The notes under the pieces were generated by a model. It saw only the letters and a list, made by a program, of their open reading frames with translations. It ran no database searches and had not been told where the DNA came from. This document shows positions 1-5,001 of a DNA stretch of 6,161 nt, piece by piece (the first letter of the stretch is position 1; each line of letters starts with the position of its first letter). Origin of the DNA: Pseudomonadota bacterium. GTDB taxonomy: Bacteria > Pseudomonadota > Alphaproteobacteria > Sphingomonadales > Sphingomonadaceae. The position numbers and the translations under genes are program-made. The stretch is taken from contig JAEWCW010000056.1 of NCBI GenBank assembly GCA_023390415.1, positions 1 to 6,161 on the forward strand, written 5' to 3'.

Positions 1-1117
1 CCGGCGCGCGCTCGATATAGTCGCTGAGCACGTTGTCGAGGAAGCGCATGACGTCCTCGATGAACATCTTGTCGCCGTTCCACTCGTCCCAGGTCTCGAG
101 GTTCAGCGACGAGAGGCAGCAGACCGCGGTGCGGTCGTTGCCGAGATGGTCGCGGCCGGTCGGGAGCGTGATCTCCGAGCAGAGGTTCGACGTCGAGACC
201 TTGAGGCCAAGCTCGCGCTGGTGGCGCGGCATGGTCGAGTTCACCTTGTCGATGAAGATGATGTACGGTTCACCCGTAGCCAAACGCGTCTCGACCAGCT
301 TCTGGAAGAGGGCGCGGGCGTCGACGGTCGAGCGCTCGGAGCCGTCCTTGGGGCTGCGCAGGGTCCATTCGGCGCCGTCGCGGACGGCTTCCATGAAGTC
401 GTCGGTGATCAGCACGCCGTGGTGGAGGTTGAGCGCCTTGCGGTTGAAGTCGCCCGACGGTTTGCGGATCTCGAGGAACTCCTCGATCTCGGGGTGCGAG
501 ATGTCGAGATAGCAGGCGGCGGAGCCGCGGCGGAGCGAGCCCTGGCTGATCGCTAGGGTGAGCGAATCCATCACACGGACGAACGGGATGATTCCGCTGG
601 TCTTGCCGTTGAGGCCGACCGCCTCGCCGATTCCGCGGACATTGCCCCAATAGGTGCCGATGCCGCCGCCGCGCGCGGCCAGCCAGACATTCTCGTTCCA
701 GGTCCCGACGATGCCCTCGAGGCTGTCGTCGACCGAATTGAGGTAGCAGGAGATGGGCAGGCCCCGGCCGGTGCCGCCGTTGGAGAGGACGGGCGTGGCG
801 GGCATGAACCACAGGCGCGACATGTAATCGTAGAGGCGCTGGGCGTGGCCGGCGTCGTCGGCATAGGCCGAGGAGACCCGGACGAACAGGTCCTGGAAGC
901 TCTCGCCGGGGAGCAGGTAGCGGTCCTGGAGCGTGTCCTTGCCGAAATCGGTGAGCAGCGAATCGCGGCTGCGATCGACCTCGACCGGATAGAGGATCGG
1001 CTTCACCGACTTCGAATCATGCTTCGAGGTCGGCGCCTTCTCCTTGCGCTCCTTGCGCGGCGCTTCGGCCGTGGCGACGTCGGCACTGGTCACTTCGCTG
1101 CTGCCCGACAAATCCAT
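1..1117 (-). CDS. nrdA: Ribonucleoside-diphosphate reductase large (alpha) subunit, class I, 3' end beyond the window
   Basis: This enzyme makes deoxyribonucleotides by reducing ribonucleoside diphosphates in the cytoplasm, together with a radical-carrying beta subunit that is not in the window. The first 372 codons are visible; no stop occurs before the left edge. Family landmarks are in order: PATPVLSN at residues 106-113, SCYLNSVDDSL at 123-133 (Cys124 matches E. coli Cys225), the SQGSLRRGSA region at 191-200, SNLCSEI at 310-316 (Asn311, Cys313 and Glu315 match the thiyl-radical triad Asn437/Cys439/Glu441), and AVCCLSSLNL at 331-340 (partner Cys of the redox pair). The ATG at 1117 has AAGGGG nine bases upstream. 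Only about 45 charged, low-complexity residues precede the catalytic-domain homology, so the roughly 90-residue ATP-cone of E. coli NrdA appears absent. The upstream region carries NrdR-box-like palindromes. Confidence 0.96.
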   Translation of the reverse strand, partial: MDLSGSSEVTSADVATAEAPRKERKEKAPTSKHDSKSVKPILYPVEVDRSRDSLLTDFGKDTLQDRYLLPGESFQDLFVRVSSAYADDAGHAQRLYDYMSRLWFMPATPVLSNGGTGRGLPISCYLNSVDDSLEGIVGTWNENVWLAARGGGIGTYWGNVRGIGEAVGLNGKTSGIIPFVRVMDSLTLAISQGSLRRGSAACYLDISHPEIEEFLEIRKPSGDFNRKALNLHHGVLITDDFMEAVRDGAEWTLRSPKDGSERSTVDARALFQKLVETRLATGEPYIIFIDKVNSTMPRHQRELGLKVSTSNLCSEITLPTGRDHLGNDRTAVCCLSSLNLETWDEWNGDKMFIEDVMRFLDNVLSDYIERAP

Positions 1118-1272
1118 CACCCTATACCCCTTGTTCTCAATTCGTTCCAGCGGGTTCATAGCCCACCTTAGGCGCTTTGAAAGGGGTCCGTCGGGTTAAT
1201 TCGGCCTTGTCCCCGATATCCACAGGACGCGCCTCTCCCACTCCCAGGCGATATGGGGCCTGCAGCGAGAGT

Positions 1273-1288
1273 CTACAACCACTAGCGT
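1273..1288 (-). promoter_or_regulatory. Possible second, degenerate NrdR box
   Basis: The 16-mer CTACAACCACTAGCGT matches the NrdR consensus at 9 of 16 positions: AC, WA, TWG and GT are kept. Alone this is weak. Its start is exactly 32 bp from the start of the better box, and known NrdR targets usually carry two boxes about three helical turns apart. The spacing is the main support. Confidence 0.4.
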
Positions 1289-1304
1289 ACCCCCCTTGGT
1301 GCCG

Positions 1305-1320
1305 CCACAATCGATAGTGG
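1305..1320 (-). promoter_or_regulatory. NrdR-box-like operator (better copy) upstream of nrdA
   Basis: The 16-mer CCACAATCGATAGTGG is a near-perfect palindrome, with only positions 5 and 12 unpaired. It matches the NrdR consensus ACACWATATATWGTGT at 12 of 16 positions, including CAC, WAT, ATW and GTG; mismatches are the two centre bases and the two ends. NrdR is the ATP/dATP-sensing repressor of ribonucleotide reductase genes, so a site upstream of nrdA is expected. It lies about 190 bases before the nrdA start. Binding is inferred from sequence and position only. Confidence 0.65.
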
Positions 1321-1367
1321 CTCAAAGCGGCCCCGCCGCCAAGACCGTAAATGCGCAGCCAACCGAA

Positions 1368-1394
1368 TTTCGTCGCATTTCGGGCGCGACGAAA
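1368..1394. repeat. 9-bp perfect inverted repeat in the intergenic region
   Basis: TTTCGTCGC (1368-1376) and GCGACGAAA (1386-1394) are exact reverse complements separated by nine bases. No T-run follows on either strand, so it does not look like an intrinsic terminator. It could be an operator for a dimeric regulator or a stem in a leader RNA of the exported-protein gene at 1560. Confidence 0.6.
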
Positions 1395-1445
1395 CGAGGC
1401 TCCGAGGGGGCGGGACGAGCGCTGCCTGAGCCAAGACTCTGGCGC

Positions 1446-1475
1446 TGCGCGCCTTTCCGCCACAGGGGGCGCGCA
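1446..1475. repeat. 8-bp perfect GC-rich inverted repeat upstream of the exported-protein gene
   Basis: TGCGCGCC (1446-1453) pairs with GGCGCGCA (1468-1475) around a 14-base loop. It begins about 115 bases before the start codon at 1560. Together with the inverted repeat at 1368-1394 it suggests a structured leader or a small RNA, but no transcript boundary can be seen. Confidence 0.5.
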
Positions 1476-1547
1476 ACGCATCGAATCGGGATCGAATCCT
1501 ACTCATTCCCCGTTCATCACTGAGCCGCTAGAGCGTCCCCGATGCGT

Positions 1548-1553
1548 GAGGAG
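1548..1553 (+). promoter_or_regulatory. Ribosome binding site that selects GTG 1560
   Basis: GAGGAG lies six bases before the GTG at 1560. The ATG at 1542 overlaps this motif region and has no comparable site upstream, and the ATG at 1569 would be 15 bases away. This favours the GTG start. Confidence 0.65.
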
Positions 1554-1559
1554 TCCGCC

Positions 1560-1844
1560 GTGAAGAGAATGCACCTGACGATCGCTGCCGGCACCGCCGT
1601 CGCGGTGGCCGCCATCGCGTTCGCCTTGCTCGGCCCCGCCGCGGCCGCGCAGAAGGCCGAGCCACAGGCCAAGACGCCGTCGAGCTGGTCCTACGAGATC
1701 CGCAACGGCCGCCGCGTGCCGCGCGCCAACCGCGTGACCGCCGCCGATGGCTCGTGGCGCGAGGAAGTCCGCGACGGCAATTGCACGACAGTCCGCACGA
1801 TGAGCGCCACCGGCGAATATCGCGAGACCCGCGAGTGCGACTAG
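1560..1844 (+). CDS. Small exported protein of unknown function (94 aa)
   Basis: I do not recognise a named family. From the GTG at 1560 the protein starts with a basic segment (VKRMH), followed by an Ala/Val-rich hydrophobic stretch at about residues 6-29 ending in GPAAAAQ. This is a convincing Sec signal peptide, with cleavage likely after the alanine run. The mature part is about 60 residues, charged, with a Trp-containing segment SSWSYEIRNGRRVPRANRV at 41-59. It has two cysteines, Cys75 and Cys93, which could form one disulfide in the periplasm. It reads like the small periplasmic hypotheticals common in sphingomonads. It stands alone, divergent from nrdA and convergent with the envelope operon. 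The upstream region is rich in inverted repeats. Confidence 0.8.
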   Translation: MKRMHLTIAAGTAVAVAAIAFALLGPAAAAQKAEPQAKTPSSWSYEIRNGRRVPRANRVTAADGSWREEVRDGNCTTVRTMSATGEYRETRECD

Positions 1845-1860
1845 CGGCGTAGTAGGGAAG

Positions 1861-1887
1861 CGCTCTCCCCCACTTCCAGGGAGGGCG
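1861..1887. terminator. Stem-loop after the exported-protein gene, possible terminator
   Basis: CGCTCTCCC (1861-1869) pairs with GGGAGGGCG (1879-1887), nine pairs including one G-T wobble, around a nine-base loop. It starts 17 bases after the stop at 1844 and lies between convergent genes. No T-run follows on either strand, so a classic intrinsic terminator is not shown. Confidence 0.4.
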
Positions 1888-1904
1888 AGCCTAATTACGA
1901 GAGC

Positions 1905-1925
1905 GCAAGCGACGCCGATGCTTGC
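1905..1925. terminator. Second small stem-loop in the convergent gap
   Basis: GCAAGC (1905-1910) and GCTTGC (1920-1925) are exact reverse complements around nine bases, just past the stop of the minus-strand gene ending at 1935. It could mark the end of the envelope operon. There is no T-run, and a six-base stem may occur by chance. Confidence 0.25.
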
Positions 1926-1934
1926 AAACCCGGC

Positions 1935-2240
1935 TCACCATCCGGTGATGTCGGCGGTGTCCGTCAGCAGCTCGAGAATAGCGGGCCGTCCGCTGTGAGC
2001 GGCCCGCAACGAGCGCTCGTCCTCATCAATCCGGTCACAGCTCAGCTCTTTAAGCGCGGCCTCGATCTCCGCGCGCCGCGCGCGGTCGTAAGGCTCTTCT
2101 CCCAGGAAGTGGTTGCAGCCCGCTCGGCGTTCGATGAACGCGGCAATCTGGGGCGGAGCGCTTTCAATTCGATCCCGCAATGCCTGCCACACCGCATCGG
2201 CGAGCGGAGGCGTCAGTGCCGCAGCAAGGAGTGCGAGCAT
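1935..2240 (-). CDS. Small exported protein with two cysteines (101 aa), third gene of the envelope operon
   Basis: Function unknown. The chosen ATG at 2240-2238 shares one base with the upstream stop (TGATG), which argues for translational coupling; starts further upstream would run deep into the preceding lipoprotein gene. Residues 1-15 (MLALLAAALTPPLAD) look like a short signal peptide. The mature protein is mostly helical in character. It contains GCNHFLGEEPYDRARRAEIE at 41-60 and a second Cys at 68 (LSCDRIDEDE), so Cys42 and Cys68 may form a disulfide. The NHFLGEEPYD segment resembles a motif I associate with uncharacterised sphingomonad exported proteins. The coupling implies it is made in step with the lipoprotein before it. 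Confidence 0.8.
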   Translation of the reverse strand: MLALLAAALTPPLADAVWQALRDRIESAPPQIAAFIERRAGCNHFLGEEPYDRARRAEIEAALKELSCDRIDEDERSLRAAHSGRPAILELLTDTADITGW

Positions 2241-2719
2241 CAATCCGTCTTGAGTTCGCCCGCGGTGCGGGCACGGCGGGGCTGGGTGGGGGCTGCGGGG
2301 GGAAGGGCGTGGCAGGCGGGGAGGCCGAGCTCGGCCATGTCTTCGCAGTCGCGGACCTGGACGTCGCCATTGGGGGCGATGAAGATCGCATATTGCTTGT
2401 TGTTGTCGCAGCGCGCCGTCCACAGCGCCATGCCTTCATATTCGCCCTGGTGGACCGGATTGGGCTCGACCCGGAGCGGACAGCTGTTGCCGGTCTGGCG
2501 GATCGCGCGGACCAGGCCGACGCGGCGGAGATTGTCCGGAAGCGCCAGCAACTCCTCCTGGTGGCGATTGCGGATCCGGACGTCGCCGGACTCGTTGCCG
2601 CCGGCCGCCTGGTCGTTGGCTGCTGCTGCGGCGGCGCGCTCATTGCCGGGCGCGGCGTCGCCGCCGCAGCCGGCGAGAAGGGTGAGCGCGAGTGCGGCGG
2701 ATGCGAGCGTCCTGATCAT
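2240..2719 (-). CDS. Predicted lipoprotein with four mature cysteines (159 aa)
   Basis: The start at 2719 is preceded by GGAGAG and opens with MIRTLASAALALTLLAGC, a typical lipoprotein signal with lipobox LAGC and lipidated Cys18. A longer reading from 2785 is possible but would bury the signal sequence. After the lipobox comes an Ala/Asn/Gly-rich linker (about 19-46), then a compact domain at about 50-140. Four further cysteines (80, 104, 125, 136) suggest two disulfides and folding outside the cytoplasm. MALWTARCDNNKQYAIFIAP (97-116) followed by NGDVQVRDC (117-125) is a notable core, and the tail is Pro/Arg-rich. No family with known function was recognised. It is the middle gene of a three-gene minus-strand cluster: 68 bp after the preceding gene and overlapping the next by one base. 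Confidence 0.85.
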   Translation of the reverse strand: MIRTLASAALALTLLAGCGGDAAPGNERAAAAAANDQAAGGNESGDVRIRNRHQEELLALPDNLRRVGLVRAIRQTGNSCPLRVEPNPVHQGEYEGMALWTARCDNNKQYAIFIAPNGDVQVRDCEDMAELGLPACHALPPAAPTQPRRARTAGELKTD

Positions 2720-2787
2720 CTGTCTCTCCGTCTCCCGGCCAACGGACGGGGCCGTCGCCGGTTTCATACCCTGATGTTTCTGCACTT

Positions 2788-3231
2788 TCAGGGCGCAAGC
2801 CGCCAGTCCCTGCCGCCGACCGGCCGGCGCATCGTCACCTGGCCGACGCTTCCGAACGGCCGCCCGTCCCCCGTGCGGCCGTAAAGCTGGACCGGAATCT
2901 CCAGCCAGACGAAGCCGTCCGATTCGATCGGGATGGTCGGGACGTGCACGGTCGCGCGATAGTCGGCATAGCCGGCGAAGCTCTCCGCGAGGCGCTGGGC
3001 GGTGAGGCCGCGCTGCTCGCGGAGCGCAAGCGCCCCGGCATAATCGCGCCGGCCGATCCGTTCGTAATAGAGGCGCAGGGTTGCGGCCGCGGCCTCGGCG
3101 TCGGCGAGCTCGGCCGCCGTCGGCACGCGCGCCGGCCGGGTGGGCGGCGTCTGCTCCGCGGTGTTCGCGGGAGACTGGCGCGAGTCGCAGGCGGAAGCCG
3201 CAAGGGCGACAAGAAGAACTATATTTCTCAA
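2788..3231 (-). CDS. Predicted lipoprotein with a compact alpha/beta domain (147 aa from a TTG start)
   Basis: I place the start at a TTG (3231) because it directly opens a lipoprotein-like signal, RNIVLLVALAASAC, with Cys15 as the likely lipidated residue. The only in-frame ATG is far upstream at 3396, inside the divergent Gre-like gene. The TTG has no clear ribosome binding site, so the start is uncertain. A Pro/Thr-rich linker (about 16-38) leads to a domain with a helix around LRLYYERIGRRDYAGALALR (52-71), SFAGYADYRATV (84-95), WLEIPVQLYGRTGDGRPFG (109-127) and a final VTMRRPVGGRDWRLAP. The helix-then-strand layout recalls NTF2-like folds, but I do not assign one. It is the first gene of the envelope cluster. 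Confidence 0.78.
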   Translation of the reverse strand: MRNIVLLVALAASACDSRQSPANTAEQTPPTRPARVPTAAELADAEAAAATLRLYYERIGRRDYAGALALREQRGLTAQRLAESFAGYADYRATVHVPTIPIESDGFVWLEIPVQLYGRTGDGRPFGSVGQVTMRRPVGGRDWRLAP

Positions 3232-3295
3232 TGGCTTGTCATTCGCGGCGCATCTTCTCGCAGGGTTGGGCGTTGATCCTTGCAAGGAGAGAGAA
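3232..3295. promoter_or_regulatory. 64-bp divergent promoter region between the lipoprotein operon and the Gre-like gene
   Basis: Transcripts in both directions must start in or near this gap. For the plus-strand gene, TATATT at 3220-3225 is a plausible -10 hexamer, but it lies inside the lipoprotein signal-peptide codons and no good -35 is seen. AAGGAG at 3284-3289 is a strong ribosome binding site six bases before GTG 3296. On the minus strand the gap holds a four-codon reading frame (ATG at 3254) ending shortly before the TTG start. Confidence 0.45.
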
Positions 3296-3766
3296 GTGAG
3301 TCGTGCATTCGTCAAGGAGATAGACGACGCGCCGGAGCCGCCGCTTGCCGAGCGCCCGGTCAGCAGCGCCCCCAATTTGGTGACGCCGCGCGGCATGCGC
3401 CTGATCGAATCGCGGGTGGGCGCGCTGGAGGCCGCGCTTCGGATGCCGGGCGCCGACGAGGCGGCGCTGCGCCGCGACCTGCGCTACTGGCAGCTGCGCC
3501 GCGCGACCGCGCAGATCGTGGTTCCCGAGGAGCGGCCGGCAAGCATCGGGATCGGGACCACCGCCACGATCCGGCGGGGCGTGCTGATGAGCAAGGTGAC
3601 GATCGTCGGCGAGGACGAGGCGGACCCGGCGACCGGCCGCATCGCCTGGACCGCGCCGCTCGCCCGCGCGCTGGACGGCGCCGAGCCCGGCGAGGTCGTC
3701 GAGCTCGAAGCCGGCGGACGGATCGAGGAGGTTCTGGTCATCGAGGTTCGGCGGGCCGAGGAATAG
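3296..3766 (+). CDS. GreA/GreB-family transcription elongation factor-like protein with shortened coiled-coil arm (156 aa)
   Basis: Gre factors bind in the secondary channel of RNA polymerase and stimulate cleavage of backtracked RNA. The C-terminal domain is clear: TIRRGVLMSKVTIVGEDEAD (91-110), then RIAWTAPLARALDGAEPGEV (115-134), matching the SPLARAL-G-VGD signature of GreA/GreB. Residues 1-30 are a Pro-rich leader (PLAERPVSSAPNLVTP). The arm runs from about residue 31 to 77. It is roughly 20 residues shorter than in E. coli GreB and lacks the tip motif (GDRSENADY-like) that carries the catalytic Asp and Glu; the turn is MPGADEAALRRDLRYW (50-65). It may therefore bind polymerase without the usual cleavage activity, or act like Rnk-type relatives; this is inference. 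The GTG start is chosen for its strong AAGGAG site. It ends 14 bp before the convergent OmdA-like gene. Confidence 0.87.
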   Translation: MSRAFVKEIDDAPEPPLAERPVSSAPNLVTPRGMRLIESRVGALEAALRMPGADEAALRRDLRYWQLRRATAQIVVPEERPASIGIGTTATIRRGVLMSKVTIVGEDEADPATGRIAWTAPLARALDGAEPGEVVELEAGGRIEEVLVIEVRRAEE

Positions 3767-3780
3767 GCCTCCGCGCAGGG

Positions 3781-4377
3781 TCAGCAGACCTCGTATTTCC
3801 AATGGCGGCGCTTGCCTTCCGCCAGCCATTCCACCGATTGGGCGACGCGCCTGGCGCGGGTTTCCGCGCGCTTGGCCTCCGTCACCCACTCGACATAGTC
3901 GCGGCGGGCGCTGGGCGGGAAGGAATCGAAGGTCGCCTGCGCGGCGGCGTTTCCCGCGAGCGCTTCGACGAGGTCCGGCGGGGTCTCGGCCTCGGGCTTG
4001 AGCGGCTTCTTTTCGCGCGTCTTGCGGCCGGCGTCGTTGAGCGCTGCGGCCTTGCGGATCAGGCCCTCGAGCACGTCCGACGGCGGAAGGTCGTCCACCG
4101 ACTCGAGCCGGCCGAACTGACCCATCGCGTCACGCTCCGCGCCGGTTTCGCCGACCACGTCCTTGCCGCGCCAGAAGCCGAAGGTGGCATGGGCTTTGAA
4201 GGCGGCCATGCCAGCCATCATCTGCCCCTTGTACATGAAATGGGGCATCGACCATTTCACGGTCTCCTCCGCCTCCGGACAGGCGGCGTGGACGGCGGCG
4301 CGGATGCGCTCCAGGATCGGCTTCGCGAAGTCGGCCTGGCGCTCGATATAGGCGTCGATGCGCGGGTCCCTGCTCAT
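3781..4377 (-). CDS. DUF1801 / YdeI-OmdA-like protein (198 aa)
   Basis: Two recognisable parts are joined. The N-terminal half is DUF1801-like: RIDAYIERQADFAKPILERI (6-25), CPEAEETVKWSMPHFMYKG (33-51), then a conserved MAAFKAHATFGFW (57-69). The C-terminal half is like the OmdA (bacteriocin-protection, YdeI) domain: PPDLVEALAGNAAAQATFDS (133-152), then RRDYVEWVTEAKRAETRARR (158-177) and a basic HWKYEVC end. Length is usual for this two-domain family. No signal peptide or membrane segment is seen, so it is probably cytoplasmic. The molecular function is not established; the OmdA name comes from an association with outer-membrane protein and bacteriocin phenotypes. I chose the ATG at 4377 because the DUF1801 homology starts immediately after it; a longer reading from 4485 adds only an Arg/Pro-rich stretch that would overlap the KTSC gene. 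Confidence 0.88.
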   Translation of the reverse strand: MSRDPRIDAYIERQADFAKPILERIRAAVHAACPEAEETVKWSMPHFMYKGQMMAGMAAFKAHATFGFWRGKDVVGETGAERDAMGQFGRLESVDDLPPSDVLEGLIRKAAALNDAGRKTREKKPLKPEAETPPDLVEALAGNAAAQATFDSFPPSARRDYVEWVTEAKRAETRARRVAQSVEWLAEGKRRHWKYEVC

Positions 4378-4389
4378 GCCGCCAGCATA

Positions 4390-4446
4390 GACTCGTTCCA
4401 GCCGGGAATCGATTCGCCTCGGCGCAGGCGCCGGAACGCGGGATTC
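4390..4446. promoter_or_regulatory. Cluster of four GANTC sites in a divergent promoter gap
   Basis: The 88-bp gap between the OmdA-like and KTSC genes holds GACTC (4390-4394), GAATC (4406-4410), GATTC (4411-4415) and GATTC (4442-4446). The middle two form the palindrome GAATCGATTC. GANTC is the CcrM methylation target in alphaproteobacteria and can affect promoters through the cell cycle. Whether these sites matter here is unknown. Confidence 0.4.
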
Positions 4447-4465
4447 CGCGCTTCGTCGGCGGCTC

Positions 4466-4702
4466 ATGCGCGCCGCACGGCTCAATTCGGCGATGATCGA
4501 GCGGATCTGCTTCGACGATGAGGCGCGGACCCTGGAGGTGCGGTTCCGGGGCGGGGACAGCTATGTTTATCATGAGGTGCCGGCGGACATTTACGAAGGG
4601 CTGAAGGCGGCGGACTCGGCGGGGCGCTATTTCAACGAGCGGGTGAAGGGGCGGTTTCGGTGCGTGCCGAGCAGGCGGAAGTTCCGCCCGCAGGCGGCGT
4701 GA
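4466..4702 (+). CDS. KTSC-domain protein (78 aa)
   Basis: The whole protein is essentially one KTSC domain: NSAMIERICFDDEARTLEVR (7-26), FRGGDSYVYHEVPADIYEGL (27-46), then AADSAGRYFNERVKGRFRCV (48-67). The pattern of a Ser near the start, a short beta hairpin with G-x-x-Y-x-Y, VP, and then S-x-G-x-(Y/F)-F-N is typical of this small family, which is also found fused to lysyl-tRNA synthetases and phage proteins. A nucleic-acid-related role has been suggested but not settled. The ATG at 4466 keeps the conserved N-terminal Asn-Ser; the ATG at 4493 would remove it. No strong ribosome binding site is visible at either. It is divergent from the OmdA-like gene and followed directly by the palindromic repeats. 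Confidence 0.85.
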   Translation: MRAARLNSAMIERICFDDEARTLEVRFRGGDSYVYHEVPADIYEGLKAADSAGRYFNERVKGRFRCVPSRRKFRPQAA

Positions 4703-4733
4703 GGGGCGGACGGACGGGAGCTCGACCGAGATC

Positions 4734-4846
4734 GTCATCCCAGCGCAGGCTGGGATCTCGGGGGGTGAAGAGCGGGGGCGTTTATGGAGCGCTCCACCTG
4801 CGCCCGAGACTTCTCGTCCTGAGATGCCAGCCTTCGCTGGCATGAC
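4734..4846. repeat. REP/BIME-like palindromic element, copy 1
   Basis: The outer arms are hairpins with 8-bp stems and 4-base loops: ATCCCAGC/GCTGGGAT (4737-4756) and ATGCCAGC/GCTGGCAT (4824-4843). The arms are inverted copies of each other, framed by GTC at one end and GAC at the other. Inside, TCTCGGG (4756-4762) can pair with CCCGAGA (4803-4809), and the centre is the perfect palindrome TGGAGCGCTCCA (4785-4796). This resembles the extragenic palindromes that translate as 'MPAKAGI' in alphaproteobacterial genomes. It starts 31 bp after the KTSC stop. Confidence 0.85.
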
Positions 4847-4877
4847 GGGTTCTGGAGTGTCGGCTTCGACCGGGACC

Positions 4878-4989
4878 GTCATCCCAGCGAAGGCTGGGAT
4901 CTCGTGGGGTGAAGGGCGCGAGTGGGGATTAGCGCTCCACAGGCGCCCGAGACTTCTTGTCCTGAGATGCCAGCCTTCGCTGGCATGAC
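4878..4989. repeat. REP/BIME-like palindromic element, copy 2
   Basis: This is the same element at a period of 144 bp; about ten bases of flanking similarity upstream (TCGACCG at 4722 and 4866) show the tandem unit is larger than the palindromes. The hairpins are at 4881-4900 and 4967-4986. Compared with copy 1, the arms are nearly identical while about a dozen central bases differ. The centre still pairs: GTGGGG (4922-4927) with CTCCAC (4935-4940), including one wobble. It ends 12 bp from the stop codon of the PLP-enzyme gene. Confidence 0.85.
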
Positions 4990-5001
4990 GGCTCTGGACG
5001 A

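Larger units (their letters stand above)
1118..1559. other. 442-bp divergent intergenic region between nrdA and the small exported protein
   Basis: I see no convincing gene here: open frames on either strand are short, lack a supporting ribosome binding site and resemble no family. It should hold promoters for both flanking genes. The nrdA side contains two NrdR-box-like palindromes and ATATCCACA at 1216-1224, one mismatch from the DnaA box TTATCCACA. The other side contains two strong inverted repeats (1368-1394 and 1446-1475), a GCGCTGC direct repeat (1419-1425 and 1442-1448) and two GAATC sites (1483-1487, 1494-1498). A weak minus-strand promoter could be TTGTGG (1310-1305) with TACGCT (1289-1284), but the 15-base spacing is short and I cannot assign it firmly. 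Confidence 0.7.

Noticed and set aside
270..864. Minus-strand frames of 97 and 180 codons in the nrdA region
   Set aside because: They are other frames of nrdA, whose own frame shows the full set of reductase motifs.
1478..1515. A tRNA T-arm-like stretch (GGGATCGAATCC)
   Set aside because: The expected TTC at the loop start is ATC, and I find no acceptor, D-arm or anticodon arm that would pair upstream. A tRNA or tmRNA is not supported.
2180..2884. A 234-codon plus-strand frame across the lipoprotein genes
   Set aside because: It is antisense to two genes with clear or plausible lipoprotein signals. Its Ala/Arg/Gly-rich product shows no domain.
3767..3780. A bidirectional terminator between the convergent Gre-like and OmdA-like genes
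   Set aside because: The 14-bp gap has no inverted repeat and no T-run.
3280..4521. A 413-codon open frame on the plus strand
   Set aside because: It overlaps the Gre-like gene in another frame and runs antisense to the OmdA-like gene. Its product is Arg/Gly/Ala-rich with no family resemblance, typical of chance frames in GC-rich DNA.
4130..4882. A 250-codon minus-strand frame containing MPAKAGISG
   Set aside because: The MPAKAGI part is translation of the palindromic repeat, and the rest is antisense to the KTSC gene or out of frame with the OmdA-like gene.
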